A stretch of DNA of 60,791 nucleotides. Origin: CAZQXD01 sp964597315. GTDB lineage: Bacteria > Pseudomonadota > Gammaproteobacteria > Competibacterales > Competibacteraceae. Under the pieces are notes generated by a model. That model was not told the DNA's origin and did not search any database. It saw only the letters and a program-made list of their open reading frames with translations. The first letter of the stretch is position 1. Each line of letters starts with the position of its first letter. A program made the translations under genes and the position numbers. The stretch covers positions 1 to 60,791 of the forward strand of contig CAZQXD010000023.1 of assembly GCA_964597315.1 (NCBI GenBank), read 5' to 3'. This document shows positions 40,092-49,456 of the stretch, piece after piece.

Positions 40092-42567
40092 ATTCGTCAA
40101 GCTGTCGGCCGCCACCAGCGCGGCAGCGGCGGCGGGGGTGAGCCTGCCGGGCCAGGGAGCCAATCTGGTCACCGACTCAGAATACACCCGCATGCAGTGG
40201 GACAAGGCGCCCTGCCGGTTCTGTGGCACCGGGTGCAGCGTCAACGTGGCGGTCAAGGACGGTCAGGTGGTGGCCACCCACGGGGACATCAAGTCCGAGG
40301 TCAACCGGGGCTTGAACTGCGTCAAGGGCTATTTCCTGTCCAAAATCCTGTACGGGGCCGACCGCCTGACCAAGCCGCTGTTGCGGATGCGCGACGGACA
40401 GTTCCATAAGGAGGGGGAGTTCACGGAAGTCTCCTGGGAGCGGGCCTTCGACGAAATGGAGACCCATTTCAAGAAAACCCTCAAGGACAAAGGCCCCACG
40501 GCGGTGGGCATGTTCGGCTCCGGTCAGTGGACGGTCTGGGAGGGCTATGCCGCAGTCAAGCTCTATAAAGCGGGGTTCCGTTCTAATAATATCGATCCTA
40601 ACGCCCGCCATTGCATGGCCTCGGCGGTGGGTGGTTTCATGCGCACTTTCGGCATCGACGAACCCATGGGTTGCTACGACGATATCGAGAATGCCGACGC
40701 CTTCGTGCTGTGGGGCTCGAACATGGCGGAGATGCACCCCATCCTCTGGACCCGGGTCACCGACCGGCGGCTATCCGCCTCCCACGTCAAGGTGGCGGTG
40801 TTATCCACTTTCGAGCATCGCTGTTTCGATCTGGCGGATCAGGGCCTCGTGTTCACCCCTCAGACCGACCTGGCCATCCTCAATTACATCGCCAATTACA
40901 TTATCCAGAACGATAAGGTGAATCGGGATTTTGTGGATAAGCACGTTAATTTCAAGGCGGGCAATACCTCCATCGGCTATGGCCTGCGCCCGGAACACCC
41001 CTTGGAAAAAGCCGCCCTGCACGCCGATGATCCCAACGGCGCCACCCCCATTGGCTTCGAGGACTTCGCCAAGTTTGTGGAGCCTTATACGGCGGAGTAT
41101 GTGGAGCAGCTCTCCGGCGTACCCCAAGACAAGCTCAAGGCCCTGGCCGAGTTGTATGCCGATCCCGATATCAAGGTGACGTCTTTCTGGACCATGGGCT
41201 TTAACCAGCATACCCGGGGCGTTTGGTGCAATAACCTGATTTATAACATCCATTTGCTCACCGGCAAGATCGCCACCCCCGGCAACAGCCCCTTCTCCCT
41301 CACCGGCCAGCCTTCCGCCTGCGGCACGGCCCGGGAGGTGGGCACCTTCTCCCACCGCTTGCCGGCGGACATGGTGGTGATGAACCCGGAGCATCGGGCC
41401 AAGGCCGAAAAAATCTGGAAACTGCCCGCCGGCCTGATCCCCGAAAAGCCTGGCTATCACGCGGTGTTGCAAAACCGCATGCTCAAGGACGGCAAGCTCA
41501 ATGCCTACTGGGTACAGGTCAACAATAATATGCAGGCCGCCCCCAATCTGATCGAGGAGGGCTACCCGGGTTATCGCAATCCAGACAATTTCATCGTGGT
41601 CTCCGACGCCTATCCCACGGTTACCGCCCAGGCCGCCGATCTGATCCTACCCTCCGCCATGTGGGTGGAAAAAGAGGGCGCTTATGGCAATGCCGAGCGG
41701 CGCACCCAACTCTGGCACAAAATGGTCAATGCCCCCGGCGAGTCCCGCTCGGACCTCTGGCAATTGATGGAGTTTTCCAAGCGGTTTACCACTGATGAGG
41801 TCTGGCCGGCGGAGATTCTGGACGCCAATCCTGAATACAAGGGCCGGACCCTGTTCGAGGTGTTATTCAAAAACGGCCAGGTGGATCGCTATCCCCTGTC
41901 GGACATGGACCCGGAACACCCCAACGACGAATCCCAGGAATACGGTTTCTATGTGCAAAAGGGTCTGTTTGAGGAATACGCCGCCTTCGGCCGGGGCAAG
42001 GCCCACGATCTAGCCCCCTTCGACCGCTATCACCAGGAGCGGGGCCTGCGTTGGCCGGTGGTGGACGGCCAGGAGACCCGCTGGCGGTTTCGGGAAGGCT
42101 CCGACCCCTATGTGCAGCCGGGCACCGGCTGGCAGTTCTACGGCCATAAGGACAACCGGGCGGTGATCTTTGCCCTGCCTTACGAGCCGGCGGCGGAATC
42201 CCCGGATGGGGATTATCCTTTTTGGCTGACCACCGGACGGGTGCTGGAACACTGGCATTCTGGCTCCATGACCCGGCGGGTGCCGGAGTTGTACCGGGCC
42301 GTGCCCAATGCCGTGGTGTATATGCACCCGGACGATGTCCGGGACCTGGGCCTGCGCCGGGGTTCCGAGGTGCGGGTGGTGTCCCGCCGGGGCGAGATCC
42401 GTACCCGAGTGGAAACCCGGGGCCGCAACAAACCCCCCCGGGGGCTGGTGTTCGTGCCCTGGTTCGACGCCTCCCAACTCATCAATAAATGCACCCTGGA
42501 CGCCACCGATCCCATTTCCAAACAGACCGATTTCAAGAAATGCGCCGTCAAGATCGTCGCGGCATAG
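40072..42567 (+). CDS. napA: periplasmic nitrate reductase catalytic subunit NapA
   Basis: An 831-residue Mo-bis-MGD enzyme reducing nitrate to nitrite in the periplasm. Tat signal TTRREFVK at residues 3-10. The [4Fe-4S] cysteines are Cys48, Cys51, Cys55 and Cys83, followed by the conserved Lys85. The region RHCMASAVGGFMRTFG near 179-194 contains the Mo-ligand cysteine. Length is standard. The gene sits between napD and napB in a continuous operon. It supports respiratory or redox-balancing nitrate reduction. Confidence 0.97.
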   Translation: MKTTRREFVKLSAATSAAAAAGVSLPGQGANLVTDSEYTRMQWDKAPCRFCGTGCSVNVAVKDGQVVATHGDIKSEVNRGLNCVKGYFLSKILYGADRLTKPLLRMRDGQFHKEGEFTEVSWERAFDEMETHFKKTLKDKGPTAVGMFGSGQWTVWEGYAAVKLYKAGFRSNNIDPNARHCMASAVGGFMRTFGIDEPMGCYDDIENADAFVLWGSNMAEMHPILWTRVTDRRLSASHVKVAVLSTFEHRCFDLADQGLVFTPQTDLAILNYIANYIIQNDKVNRDFVDKHVNFKAGNTSIGYGLRPEHPLEKAALHADDPNGATPIGFEDFAKFVEPYTAEYVEQLSGVPQDKLKALAELYADPDIKVTSFWTMGFNQHTRGVWCNNLIYNIHLLTGKIATPGNSPFSLTGQPSACGTAREVGTFSHRLPADMVVMNPEHRAKAEKIWKLPAGLIPEKPGYHAVLQNRMLKDGKLNAYWVQVNNNMQAAPNLIEEGYPGYRNPDNFIVVSDAYPTVTAQAADLILPSAMWVEKEGAYGNAERRTQLWHKMVNAPGESRSDLWQLMEFSKRFTTDEVWPAEILDANPEYKGRTLFEVLFKNGQVDRYPLSDMDPEHPNDESQEYGFYVQKGLFEEYAAFGRGKAHDLAPFDRYHQERGLRWPVVDGQETRWRFREGSDPYVQPGTGWQFYGHKDNRAVIFALPYEPAAESPDGDYPFWLTTGRVLEHWHSGSMTRRVPELYRAVPNAVVYMHPDDVRDLGLRRGSEVRVVSRRGEIRTRVETRGRNKPPRGLVFVPWFDASQLINKCTLDATDPISKQTDFKKCAVKIVAA

Positions 42568-42576
42568 GAGAACCGG

Positions 42577-43029
42577 ATGAAGACCCTGACAGCTTTCGCC
42601 GTCCTGTTGCTGCTGGCGGCCCTGGCCTACGCCGCTGGGGATAACATTGATTCCATGCGGGGAGATGTGGGGCTGACCACCGAGCCTACCGCCCCGCGCA
42701 TGGCCGAAGTGGAAAACGAGGATCTGCGCCGGGCCCGCAACTACCCCATGCAGCCCCCGACCATTCCCCATAAGATCGACAATTACCAGGTGGACCTGAA
42801 CACAAATAAATGCCTGTCTTGCCATAGTCGGCGGCGCACCGAGGAATCCCAGGCCCCCATGGTCAGCGTCACCCACTATATGGACCGGGACGGCAATTTC
42901 CTGGCCGAGGTCTCGCCCCGGCGCTATTTCTGCGAGCAATGCCATGTGCCCCAGACCGACGCCCGGCCCCTGGTGGAAAACACCTTCCAGGATGTGGATA
43001 AACTGCTGTCGCGCCCGGCGCGGCAATAG
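42577..43029 (+). CDS. napB: NapB diheme cytochrome c subunit
   Basis: A 150-residue exported protein with a signal peptide (1-20) and two heme sites, CLSCH near residue 73 and CEQCH near 113, the second followed by VPQTD as in NapB. It passes electrons from NapC to NapA. GGAG precedes the ATG, 9 bases after napA. Confidence 0.95.
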   Translation: MKTLTAFAVLLLLAALAYAAGDNIDSMRGDVGLTTEPTAPRMAEVENEDLRRARNYPMQPPTIPHKIDNYQVDLNTNKCLSCHSRRRTEESQAPMVSVTHYMDRDGNFLAEVSPRRYFCEQCHVPQTDARPLVENTFQDVDKLLSRPARQ

Positions 43030-43038
43030 GAGGGGTCC

Positions 43039-43626
43039 GTGATCCGCTGGATAAAAAACTACTGGCGCGCCCTTAGCCGCCCTAGCCGCCATTACAGTCT
43101 GGGTTTTCTGACCGTGGGGGGGTTTATCGCCGGAATCCTATTCTGGGGCGGTTTCAACACCGCCCTGGAGACCACCAACACCGAAGCCTTCTGCACCGGT
43201 TGTCATGAGATGCACGACAACCCCTATCAGGAGATGAAACCCACCATCCACTTCACCAATCGCTCCGGGGTGCGGGCCACCTGCCCGGACTGTCATGTGC
43301 CTCATGAGTGGACCGACAAGATCGCCCGCAAGATGCAGGCGTCCAAGGAGGTCTGGGGTTGGGTGTTTGGCACCATCGACACTCGGGATGAGTTCCTGGA
43401 ACACCGGCTGGTGATGGCCAAGCGGGAGTGGGCGCGGCTCAAGGCCAACGACTCCTTGGAGTGCCGCAACTGCCATGATTTCGATTATATGGACCTGACC
43501 CGGCAATCGCCTCGGGCCGACAAGGCCCATGCCACCAACCTCGCCAGTGGCGAAAAGACCTGTATCGACTGTCACAAGGGCATTGCCCACCAGTTGCCGG
43601 ATATGTCCGGGGTGAGCGGTTGGTAG
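43039..43626 (+). CDS. napC: NapC/NirT tetraheme cytochrome c
   Basis: A 195-residue membrane-anchored quinol dehydrogenase: an N-terminal membrane helix (about 21-43) and four CxxCH motifs, CTGCH, CPDCH, CRNCH and CIDCH. It takes electrons from the quinol pool for NapAB. AGGAGG precedes the GTG start. No napGH or ccm genes follow; a hairpin-like CCGGGGC/GCCCCGG pair at 43642-43672 may end the transcript. Confidence 0.95.
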   Translation: MIRWIKNYWRALSRPSRHYSLGFLTVGGFIAGILFWGGFNTALETTNTEAFCTGCHEMHDNPYQEMKPTIHFTNRSGVRATCPDCHVPHEWTDKIARKMQASKEVWGWVFGTIDTRDEFLEHRLVMAKREWARLKANDSLECRNCHDFDYMDLTRQSPRADKAHATNLASGEKTCIDCHKGIAHQLPDMSGVSGW

Positions 43627-43720
43627 GGCGGGCTGGTGGGCCCGGGGCCATGCTCTTAAAGCGCAGCCCCGGAGCCACTGGCCATGCACTTCGCTGAACC
43701 TCGGTTGCTCCCGCTCGGGT

Positions 43721-44752
43721 CTATTGCATGGTGAACTCCACCAGTTCCTCCCGGTTGCCTTCCATGTCGGTGATCAATATTTTGCCGATGCCAGGGACAT
43801 AGTATTTCAGTTCGTGAACTCCCGGCTCGATGGGGGTGAATTCCCGGGTGACCAGGCAGTTGCCCGCGCAGGAGGCCGCCGGAGAGTCGGCCGTGCCGGC
43901 CAGATCCACCACTTCGGCCGCGTCCTCGGCGTCACCCAAGGCCATTTCCTGGCGGTAGACGTCCCCTACCTGGGGATTCGCCGAGATTAAAATACCCGGC
44001 TTGGCGCTCTCCCGGCCCGCCTTCCAAGAGCCTTCCACATCCACCAGCTCGGCTTCTTCCGGGTCGTCGCCATCGAAAAGTTCGAAGTTACGGGCGATTT
44101 CCCCGCAATACCAGACGTTGCCTTCCAGGTCCTGGGCGTACCAGTCGTCCGTATCCTCGATGGGTTCGCCGTCTTCCGAGACCAAATCGTTGACCACGCG
44201 GCAGGTGACTCCTTCGATCAGTTTGGTTTTATCGGTCACGGTCACCACAATGACCTCGGTTACGCTTTCGCCCTCCTCATCCTCGGAGGTGGCTTCATAG
44301 GTCCATTGATAGCCGGGCACCAGGGGGAAAAACGGGTTGGGCATGACAGAGACGCCGATGTCCGCCGGATCAACGAAATTCCCCGGCTCGAAATCCGGGT
44401 CGTAACGGTCCTCGCCCAACTGATCGCATAAGCGTCGGCGGGCTTGAAGCTGGTCCGCGCAGAGGCTGTTGGCGGAGCGGTTTTCCGCCACGGCATCGGT
44501 GTGGCATTGCCGCCGTTCCTGAACATCGGGTTGGTTGATGCAGTTGGCTAGGGCGACCCATAAATCATCCCGGGTTTCGCCGCCGCAGGCCAGAAACAGC
44601 GCCTGGGCCGTGGCGCTGCAAGCACCGCGACGTCGGTCATCGTCATCATCATCATCCGCCAGCGCCGTCAGGCTGGCTAATGCCAATGAGCCACAAAGGG
44701 GCGTTAACAGCAGGGCGCGGGTGAAGCGCCGGTGCGCTGGGCTGATGCTCAT
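43721..44752 (-). CDS. secreted acidic protein of unknown function
   Basis: A 343-residue protein. From the ATG at 44752, supported by GGAGGA about 6 bases upstream, comes a signal peptide (1-32) and then seven aspartates followed by RRRG. The mature part has an N-terminal Cys-rich helical region (ACSATAQALFLACGG, NCINQPDVQERRQCHTD, SLCADQLQARRRLC) and a beta-rich C-terminal part (about 120-340, from PNPFFPLVPGYQWTYEA) with two further cysteines in ASCAGNC. No family recognised. It is 68 bases downstream of the sensor kinase on the same strand, so it may belong to that regulon. Confidence 0.72.
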   Translation of the reverse strand: MSISPAHRRFTRALLLTPLCGSLALASLTALADDDDDDDRRRGACSATAQALFLACGGETRDDLWVALANCINQPDVQERRQCHTDAVAENRSANSLCADQLQARRRLCDQLGEDRYDPDFEPGNFVDPADIGVSVMPNPFFPLVPGYQWTYEATSEDEEGESVTEVIVVTVTDKTKLIEGVTCRVVNDLVSEDGEPIEDTDDWYAQDLEGNVWYCGEIARNFELFDGDDPEEAELVDVEGSWKAGRESAKPGILISANPQVGDVYRQEMALGDAEDAAEVVDLAGTADSPAASCAGNCLVTREFTPIEPGVHELKYYVPGIGKILITDMEGNREELVEFTMQ

Positions 44753-44820
44753 GGGATTGTCCTCCGTCAAACCAAGTTGTGGAACCGATTGTCCCGGAGA
44801 AAAATCATAAGCAGGTGAAC

Positions 44821-46290
44821 TTAGGTCCCCCTGAGGGCAGGCTGAAGATCGGCTGAAGATCGGCTCAAGGTGATGCGAAAAATTGGACCTGGTTCCAGCG
44901 CCACGTCCACGGCCATGGCCAGTTGTTCGGCATAGGCTTTGACCAGGCTCAGGCCCAGTCCCGCGTGATGGCCGTTGCCCCGGGCGGGGTCCTTGCGCCA
45001 CAGCCGGTCGAACAGGCGGGGTAGGTCCTCCGGGGTCAGGTGATCGGCCCGATTGGCGACACTGATGCGCAGACCGCCGCCGTTGTCGTCGAGGGCGCAG
45101 ATCACGGAGCCGCCGGCGGGGCTATAGGCGACGGCGTTGGAGAACAGATTGTTGAGGATCAGTTCCAGTTGCTCCCGACCGGTGGTTACAGTCAGGGTGG
45201 CCGGACTTAAGCGACAGAAACCCAGGTCTTTGGAGTGGGCGTCCGCTGCCACCCGCTGCCAGGCGGCGTCGATGACCGAGATCAGGTCCAGAGGGGTGGG
45301 TGCGACGATATCCAGTCCCTTCTCGCAGCGGGCCAGGGCCAGCAGGTTTTCCACGATCCGTTCCAACTGGCGGGTGGCCGCCAGCACCTCTTTGAAAAAC
45401 TCCCGGGCCAGTTCCGAATCGTCGGGCCAGCGCCCCCCCACTTCGGCCAGATTGCGTAGTTCAGCCAGAGGGGTACGGAGTTCGTGGGCCACGTCGGAAG
45501 AAAACTGCCGCTCCCGTTCGAAGGCGGCTTGCAAACGCTCCAGCAGGCCGTTGAATTGGCGCACCATGCCCTCCAGCTCCTCGGTGGGTTGCCGGGGACG
45601 CAGCCGCGCGTCCAGGGAGTTGGCGTCGAGTCGGGCCACTTGTGCGCGGATATCCGCCAGGGGCCGCAGGCTCACCGCCACCGCCAGGCGCACCAGCACC
45701 ACGGTCAGCCCCATGACCACGGCGCCGGCCGTTAGCAGCAGCCCGTGTACGGTGGATAACAGGGCGTCCAGACCCTCTCGTTCCCAGGCCAACACCAGGG
45801 TCAGGGGTTGGGGGACGGGCGGGTCCGCCGCCGAGGCCTCCCCGTCCTCCTCGTCCGCTTCCAGGTCCGGGCGGGGCAGAAAATCCACCTGGACACGGCG
45901 GCCGACGCGGCCATCGGGCAGGGTCAGATCGGCAAAGCGCGGCCTGTCGGAGCGGTTTGGCAGCCGGGGCAGGTCGGTCTCTCCCAGAGAACCGGATCGC
46001 TCCAGGGGGACGCCATTACCAAGCCACAATTGAAAGTATTCAGGCGCGTCCGGGTCGTCGAATTCGGGCATCACCTCGTCCGCCAGATCGAACTCGACGC
46101 CCTCCTGGTCCTGCTCGGTCAGGGTCACCAGCACCCGGGCTTTGGCCAGTAGCGCCTGATCGAATTCGTCCCGCAAGCGCTGACCGACCACGGTGTCAAT
46201 GACCAGGCCGGTGACCAGCAGCAGCAGACCGACGCCGATCACCAGCCAGGCGGTCAGACGTCGGTAGATGGAGTGGCTAGCCCGGTTCAA
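44821..46290 (-). CDS. QseC-type sensor histidine kinase
   Basis: A 489-residue inner-membrane kinase: membrane segment (about 13-35), acidic periplasmic sensor region (about 40-165), second membrane segment (about 180-205), HAMP (about 210-260), dimerisation helix with FSSDVAHELRTPL (phospho-His near 268), and an HATPase domain ending near 475. The likely start is a TTG overlapping the response-regulator stop by 14 bases. The periplasmic domain is unusually Asp/Glu-rich, so cation sensing is possible but unproven. Confidence 0.88.
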   Translation of the reverse strand: MNRASHSIYRRLTAWLVIGVGLLLLVTGLVIDTVVGQRLRDEFDQALLAKARVLVTLTEQDQEGVEFDLADEVMPEFDDPDAPEYFQLWLGNGVPLERSGSLGETDLPRLPNRSDRPRFADLTLPDGRVGRRVQVDFLPRPDLEADEEDGEASAADPPVPQPLTLVLAWEREGLDALLSTVHGLLLTAGAVVMGLTVVLVRLAVAVSLRPLADIRAQVARLDANSLDARLRPRQPTEELEGMVRQFNGLLERLQAAFERERQFSSDVAHELRTPLAELRNLAEVGGRWPDDSELAREFFKEVLAATRQLERIVENLLALARCEKGLDIVAPTPLDLISVIDAAWQRVAADAHSKDLGFCRLSPATLTVTTGREQLELILNNLFSNAVAYSPAGGSVICALDDNGGGLRISVANRADHLTPEDLPRLFDRLWRKDPARGNGHHAGLGLSLVKAYAEQLAMAVDVALEPGPIFRITLSRSSADLQPALRGT

Positions 46291-46948
46291 TGTAGTATCC
46301 GAAGCCGCGGCGGGTCTTGATCAACTCGGCCACCCCCGCCACGCGGAGTTTCTTGCGCAAGGCGCTGATATGGACTTCGATGGCGTTACGGCTCACGGTA
46401 CACTCGCTGTCATAGAGGTGATCCTCCAGGGTCTGGGGGGACAGCACCCGCCCCCGGTTGAGGGCCAGATGCTCAAACAGGGCTAGTTCGTGGGGGGTCA
46501 GGGGCACTTCGGTGGCGTCGCACAGCACCCGGTGCAGGGCGGTGTTGAGTTCCAGGCGGCCTAGCCGGATCACCGGATTGCGCCGATCATATCCGCGCCG
46601 TACCAGGGCCTTTAATCGGGCCAGTAGTTCGTCGAAAGCGAAGGGTTTGATCAGATAGTCATCGGCGCCCAGTTCTAGCCCGTTAATCCGGTCCTGGACC
46701 CGATCCTTGGCGGAGAGGATCAGCACATTGGTGTTGCGGTCGGCTTCCCGCAGCCGCTCCAGCACGGTCAACCCGTCCAACTTGGGCAGCATCAGGTCCA
46801 GGACGATGACATCGTATTCCATGGCCAGAGCGAAGCGCAGACCGGCCTCCCCGTCACCCACCAGGTCCACGGCAAAGCCACAGCGCCGCAGCCCCTCTCC
46901 AAGGGATTTACGCAGTCTTTCCGAGTCTTCGACGATCAGCAGTTTCAT
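46277..46948 (-). CDS. OmpR-family response regulator (QseB/PmrA type)
   Basis: A 223-residue regulator. Receiver domain with acidic ED at 7-8 and phospho-Asp51 in VLDLMLPKLDGL, Lys near 102 (IKPFAFDELLAR), then a winged-helix DNA-binding domain (about 125-220) ending TRRGFGYYIEPG. First gene of the two-component operon. Its targets are unknown; the downstream secreted acidic protein is a candidate. Confidence 0.93.
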   Translation of the reverse strand: MKLLIVEDSERLRKSLGEGLRRCGFAVDLVGDGEAGLRFALAMEYDVIVLDLMLPKLDGLTVLERLREADRNTNVLILSAKDRVQDRINGLELGADDYLIKPFAFDELLARLKALVRRGYDRRNPVIRLGRLELNTALHRVLCDATEVPLTPHELALFEHLALNRGRVLSPQTLEDHLYDSECTVSRNAIEVHISALRKKLRVAGVAELIKTRRGFGYYIEPG

Positions 46949-47032
46949 CCGAGTACGGTTTCAATGGATTGCGTACACCAGTGTATTCTGCCGTCACAAG
47001 CTTAAGAATCCCTGAAGGGGGCGCCCGGCGGG

Positions 47033-48190
47033 TCAGGACAGCCGCATTTTGTAATCCGGGTAGCCGAACTCCCGCACCACCCGGGTCTCGCCGGTCCGGG
47101 AGTCGTGGACGGCGAGGGCGGGCAGGGGTACGCCATTGAAGGTGCTGGTCTTGACCATGGAGTAATGGGCCATATCCGCGAACAGCAATTTGTCACCGAT
47201 GACCAGGGGCCGATGGAAGGCGTAATCGCCGATCACATCCCCGGCCAGGCAGCTTTGGCCCCCCAGCCGGTAAGTGTGGGCTTGCTCGCCTGGCGGTCCC
47301 CCGGCCAGTTCGCCAATGAGCTGGGGCCGGTAGGGCATTTCCAGCACATCGGGCATATGGGTGGTGGCGGAGGTATCCAGAATGGCGATTTGGGTATCAC
47401 CGTTGCGGATCAGGTCTTGGACCGTGGCCACCAGCACCCCTGCGTGCAGGGCGATGGCCTCACCCGGTTCCAAATAGACCTCCAGGGGCCAGCGGACTTT
47501 GAAATCCCGGAGTAGCCGGATCAGCCCATCCACATCGTAGTCGGGCCGGGTAATGTGGTGGCCGCCGCCCATGTTCAGCCAGCGCAGGTCCTTGAGCCAG
47601 GGGCCGAACTTGTTCTCCACCACCGCTAGGGTGCGCTCCAGGGCGTCGGCGTTCAGTTCGCACAAGGTATGAAAATGCAAGCCCTCGATGCCTTCCAGTT
47701 CGTGGGCGTTGGCCTCAAACTCGGCCAGGGTCACCCCTAGCCGGGAGCCGGGGGCGCAGGGATCGTAGAGGGCCACGTCCACTTCGGAGTGTTCGGGGTT
47801 GACGCGGATGCCGCAGGAGGGTGGGCGGGGGGCGGCCCTGACCGGGTCCCGAAACCGTCGCCACTGGTTGAAGCTGTTGAAGCTAAGGTGGTCGGCGATG
47901 GCCAGCACCTTGGGAAACTCCGGCCCGAAGGCCGGACTATAGACATGCACCTCGCCGCCGAAATGCTCCCGGGCCAGCAGGGCTTCATGTAGGCCACTGG
48001 AGGTGGTGCCGGGCAGATAGCGGCTCACCAGGGGGAACAGGCTCCACATGGCGAAGCCCTTGAGGGCCAGCAGCACCTTGACGCCGGCCTCCCGCTGGAC
48101 CCGCTCCAGAACCCGGAGGTTACGCTCAAGCGCAACCTCGTCCACCACGAAGCAGGGGCTGGGGAGGGTGTCTAGACGGAGTGTGTCCAC
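47033..48190 (-). CDS. nspC: carboxynorspermidine/carboxyspermidine decarboxylase
   Basis: A 385-residue PLP-dependent fold III decarboxylase (alanine-racemase type). PLP lysine Lys44 in LLALKGFAMW; HFHTLCE near 203-209; MGGGHHITRPDYD near 240-252; and the substrate-end LDTSATTHMPDVLEMPYRP plus QSCLAGD. It makes (nor)spermidine in the aspartate-semialdehyde route. The GTG at 48190 gives family length and overlaps the upstream stop by 19 bases; longer in-frame reading lies inside the previous gene. Confidence 0.93.
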   Translation of the reverse strand: MDTLRLDTLPSPCFVVDEVALERNLRVLERVQREAGVKVLLALKGFAMWSLFPLVSRYLPGTTSSGLHEALLAREHFGGEVHVYSPAFGPEFPKVLAIADHLSFNSFNQWRRFRDPVRAAPRPPSCGIRVNPEHSEVDVALYDPCAPGSRLGVTLAEFEANAHELEGIEGLHFHTLCELNADALERTLAVVENKFGPWLKDLRWLNMGGGHHITRPDYDVDGLIRLLRDFKVRWPLEVYLEPGEAIALHAGVLVATVQDLIRNGDTQIAILDTSATTHMPDVLEMPYRPQLIGELAGGPPGEQAHTYRLGGQSCLAGDVIGDYAFHRPLVIGDKLLFADMAHYSMVKTSTFNGVPLPALAVHDSRTGETRVVREFGYPDYKMRLS

Positions 48191-49371
48191 GGTTCCACGT
48201 TCCAGGGCAGGCCATAACGGTTGAGGTCGTCCATAAAGGGATCGGGATCGAACTGCTCTACATTGAACACACCCTTGCCCCGCCAGACATCGGTCAACAT
48301 CAGCTTGGCGCCGATCATGGCGGGCACCCCGGTGGTGTAGGACACTGCTTGGGCGCCCACCTCCCGGTTGGTCTCGGCGTGATCGCAGATGTTGTAGATG
48401 AACTCCCGGCGCGGCTGGCCGTCCTTGATCCCCTCGATGACGCAGCCGATGGAGGTCTTGCCGGTATAGCCCTCGGCCAGGGAGCCGGGGTCCGGCAGCA
48501 GGGCCTTGAGGAATTTCAGAGGAATGACCGGGTTGCCCTCGTACATCACGGGGTCGATGCGGGTCATGCCGACGTTTTGGAGCACCCGCAGGTGGGTCAG
48601 GTATTCCTGGCCGAAGGTCATCCAGAAGCGGATGCGCTTGAGTCCCTTGATAGTCTTGGACAGGGATTCCAGTTCCTCGTGGTACATGAGGTACATCTCC
48701 CGGACGCCCACGCCGGGAAAGTCGAAGGACTGGTGAACGGCCATGGGTTCGGTCTCCAGCCATTGCCCGTTCTCCCAGTAGCGGCCTTTGGCGGTGACCT
48801 CGCGGATATTGATTTCTGGATTGAAATTGGTGGCGAAGGCTTTACCGTGGTCGCCGCCGTTGCAGTCCACGATGTCCACGGTGTGAATCTCGTCGAATAA
48901 GTGTTTCTGGGCGTAGGCGCAGAAGATATTGGTGACGCCCGGGTCGAAGCCGCTGCCGAGCAGGGCCATCAGCCTGGCCCCAGCGTAGCGGTCCTGGTAG
49001 GCCCACTGCCACTTGTATTCGAACTTGGCCTCGTCGGGGGGTTCGTAGTTGGCGGTGTCCAGGTAATCCACCCTGGTTTCAAGGCAGGCGTCCATGATAG
49101 AGATATCCTGGTAGGGCAGAGCCAAGTTCATGACCAGGGTGGGGTTTTCCTTGCGGATCAGGGCGATCAGTTGAGCCACGTCATCGGCGTCCACCTGGGC
49201 GGTGCGAATCTCCCGCCCCAGGCGTCGGTTGACGTCGGCGGCGATGGCCTCGCACTTGGATTGGGTACGGGAGGCTAGCACGATGTCCTCGAAGACCTCG
49301 GGGACTTGGGCGCATTTGTGGGCGACCACGCCGCCGACCCCTCCGGCGCCGATGATAAGTACCTTGGCCAT
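48172..49371 (-). CDS. carboxynorspermidine synthase (saccharopine dehydrogenase family)
   Basis: A 399-residue NAD(P)-linked enzyme that condenses aspartate semialdehyde with a diamine (putrescine or diaminopropane). It opens VLIIGAGGVGGVVAHKCAQ, has YLDTANYEPPDEAKFEYKWQW (pieces near 95-115) and GFDPGVTNIFCAYAQKHLFDEI, typical of the CANSDH/CASDH branch and not of lysine-pathway saccharopine enzymes. It is coupled to nspC by overlap. Whether the product is spermidine or norspermidine depends on the diamine available. Confidence 0.92.
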   Translation of the reverse strand: MAKVLIIGAGGVGGVVAHKCAQVPEVFEDIVLASRTQSKCEAIAADVNRRLGREIRTAQVDADDVAQLIALIRKENPTLVMNLALPYQDISIMDACLETRVDYLDTANYEPPDEAKFEYKWQWAYQDRYAGARLMALLGSGFDPGVTNIFCAYAQKHLFDEIHTVDIVDCNGGDHGKAFATNFNPEINIREVTAKGRYWENGQWLETEPMAVHQSFDFPGVGVREMYLMYHEELESLSKTIKGLKRIRFWMTFGQEYLTHLRVLQNVGMTRIDPVMYEGNPVIPLKFLKALLPDPGSLAEGYTGKTSIGCVIEGIKDGQPRREFIYNICDHAETNREVGAQAVSYTTGVPAMIGAKLMLTDVWRGKGVFNVEQFDPDPFMDDLNRYGLPWNVEPWTHSV

Positions 49372-49456
49372 ATCTTACCCTCTATCGTGTTGAGATGGCA
49401 TTCAAAGGGTTGCTAGCTTACCGGAAAAATACAGCAGTTGTGTGACTGTACGCCGC

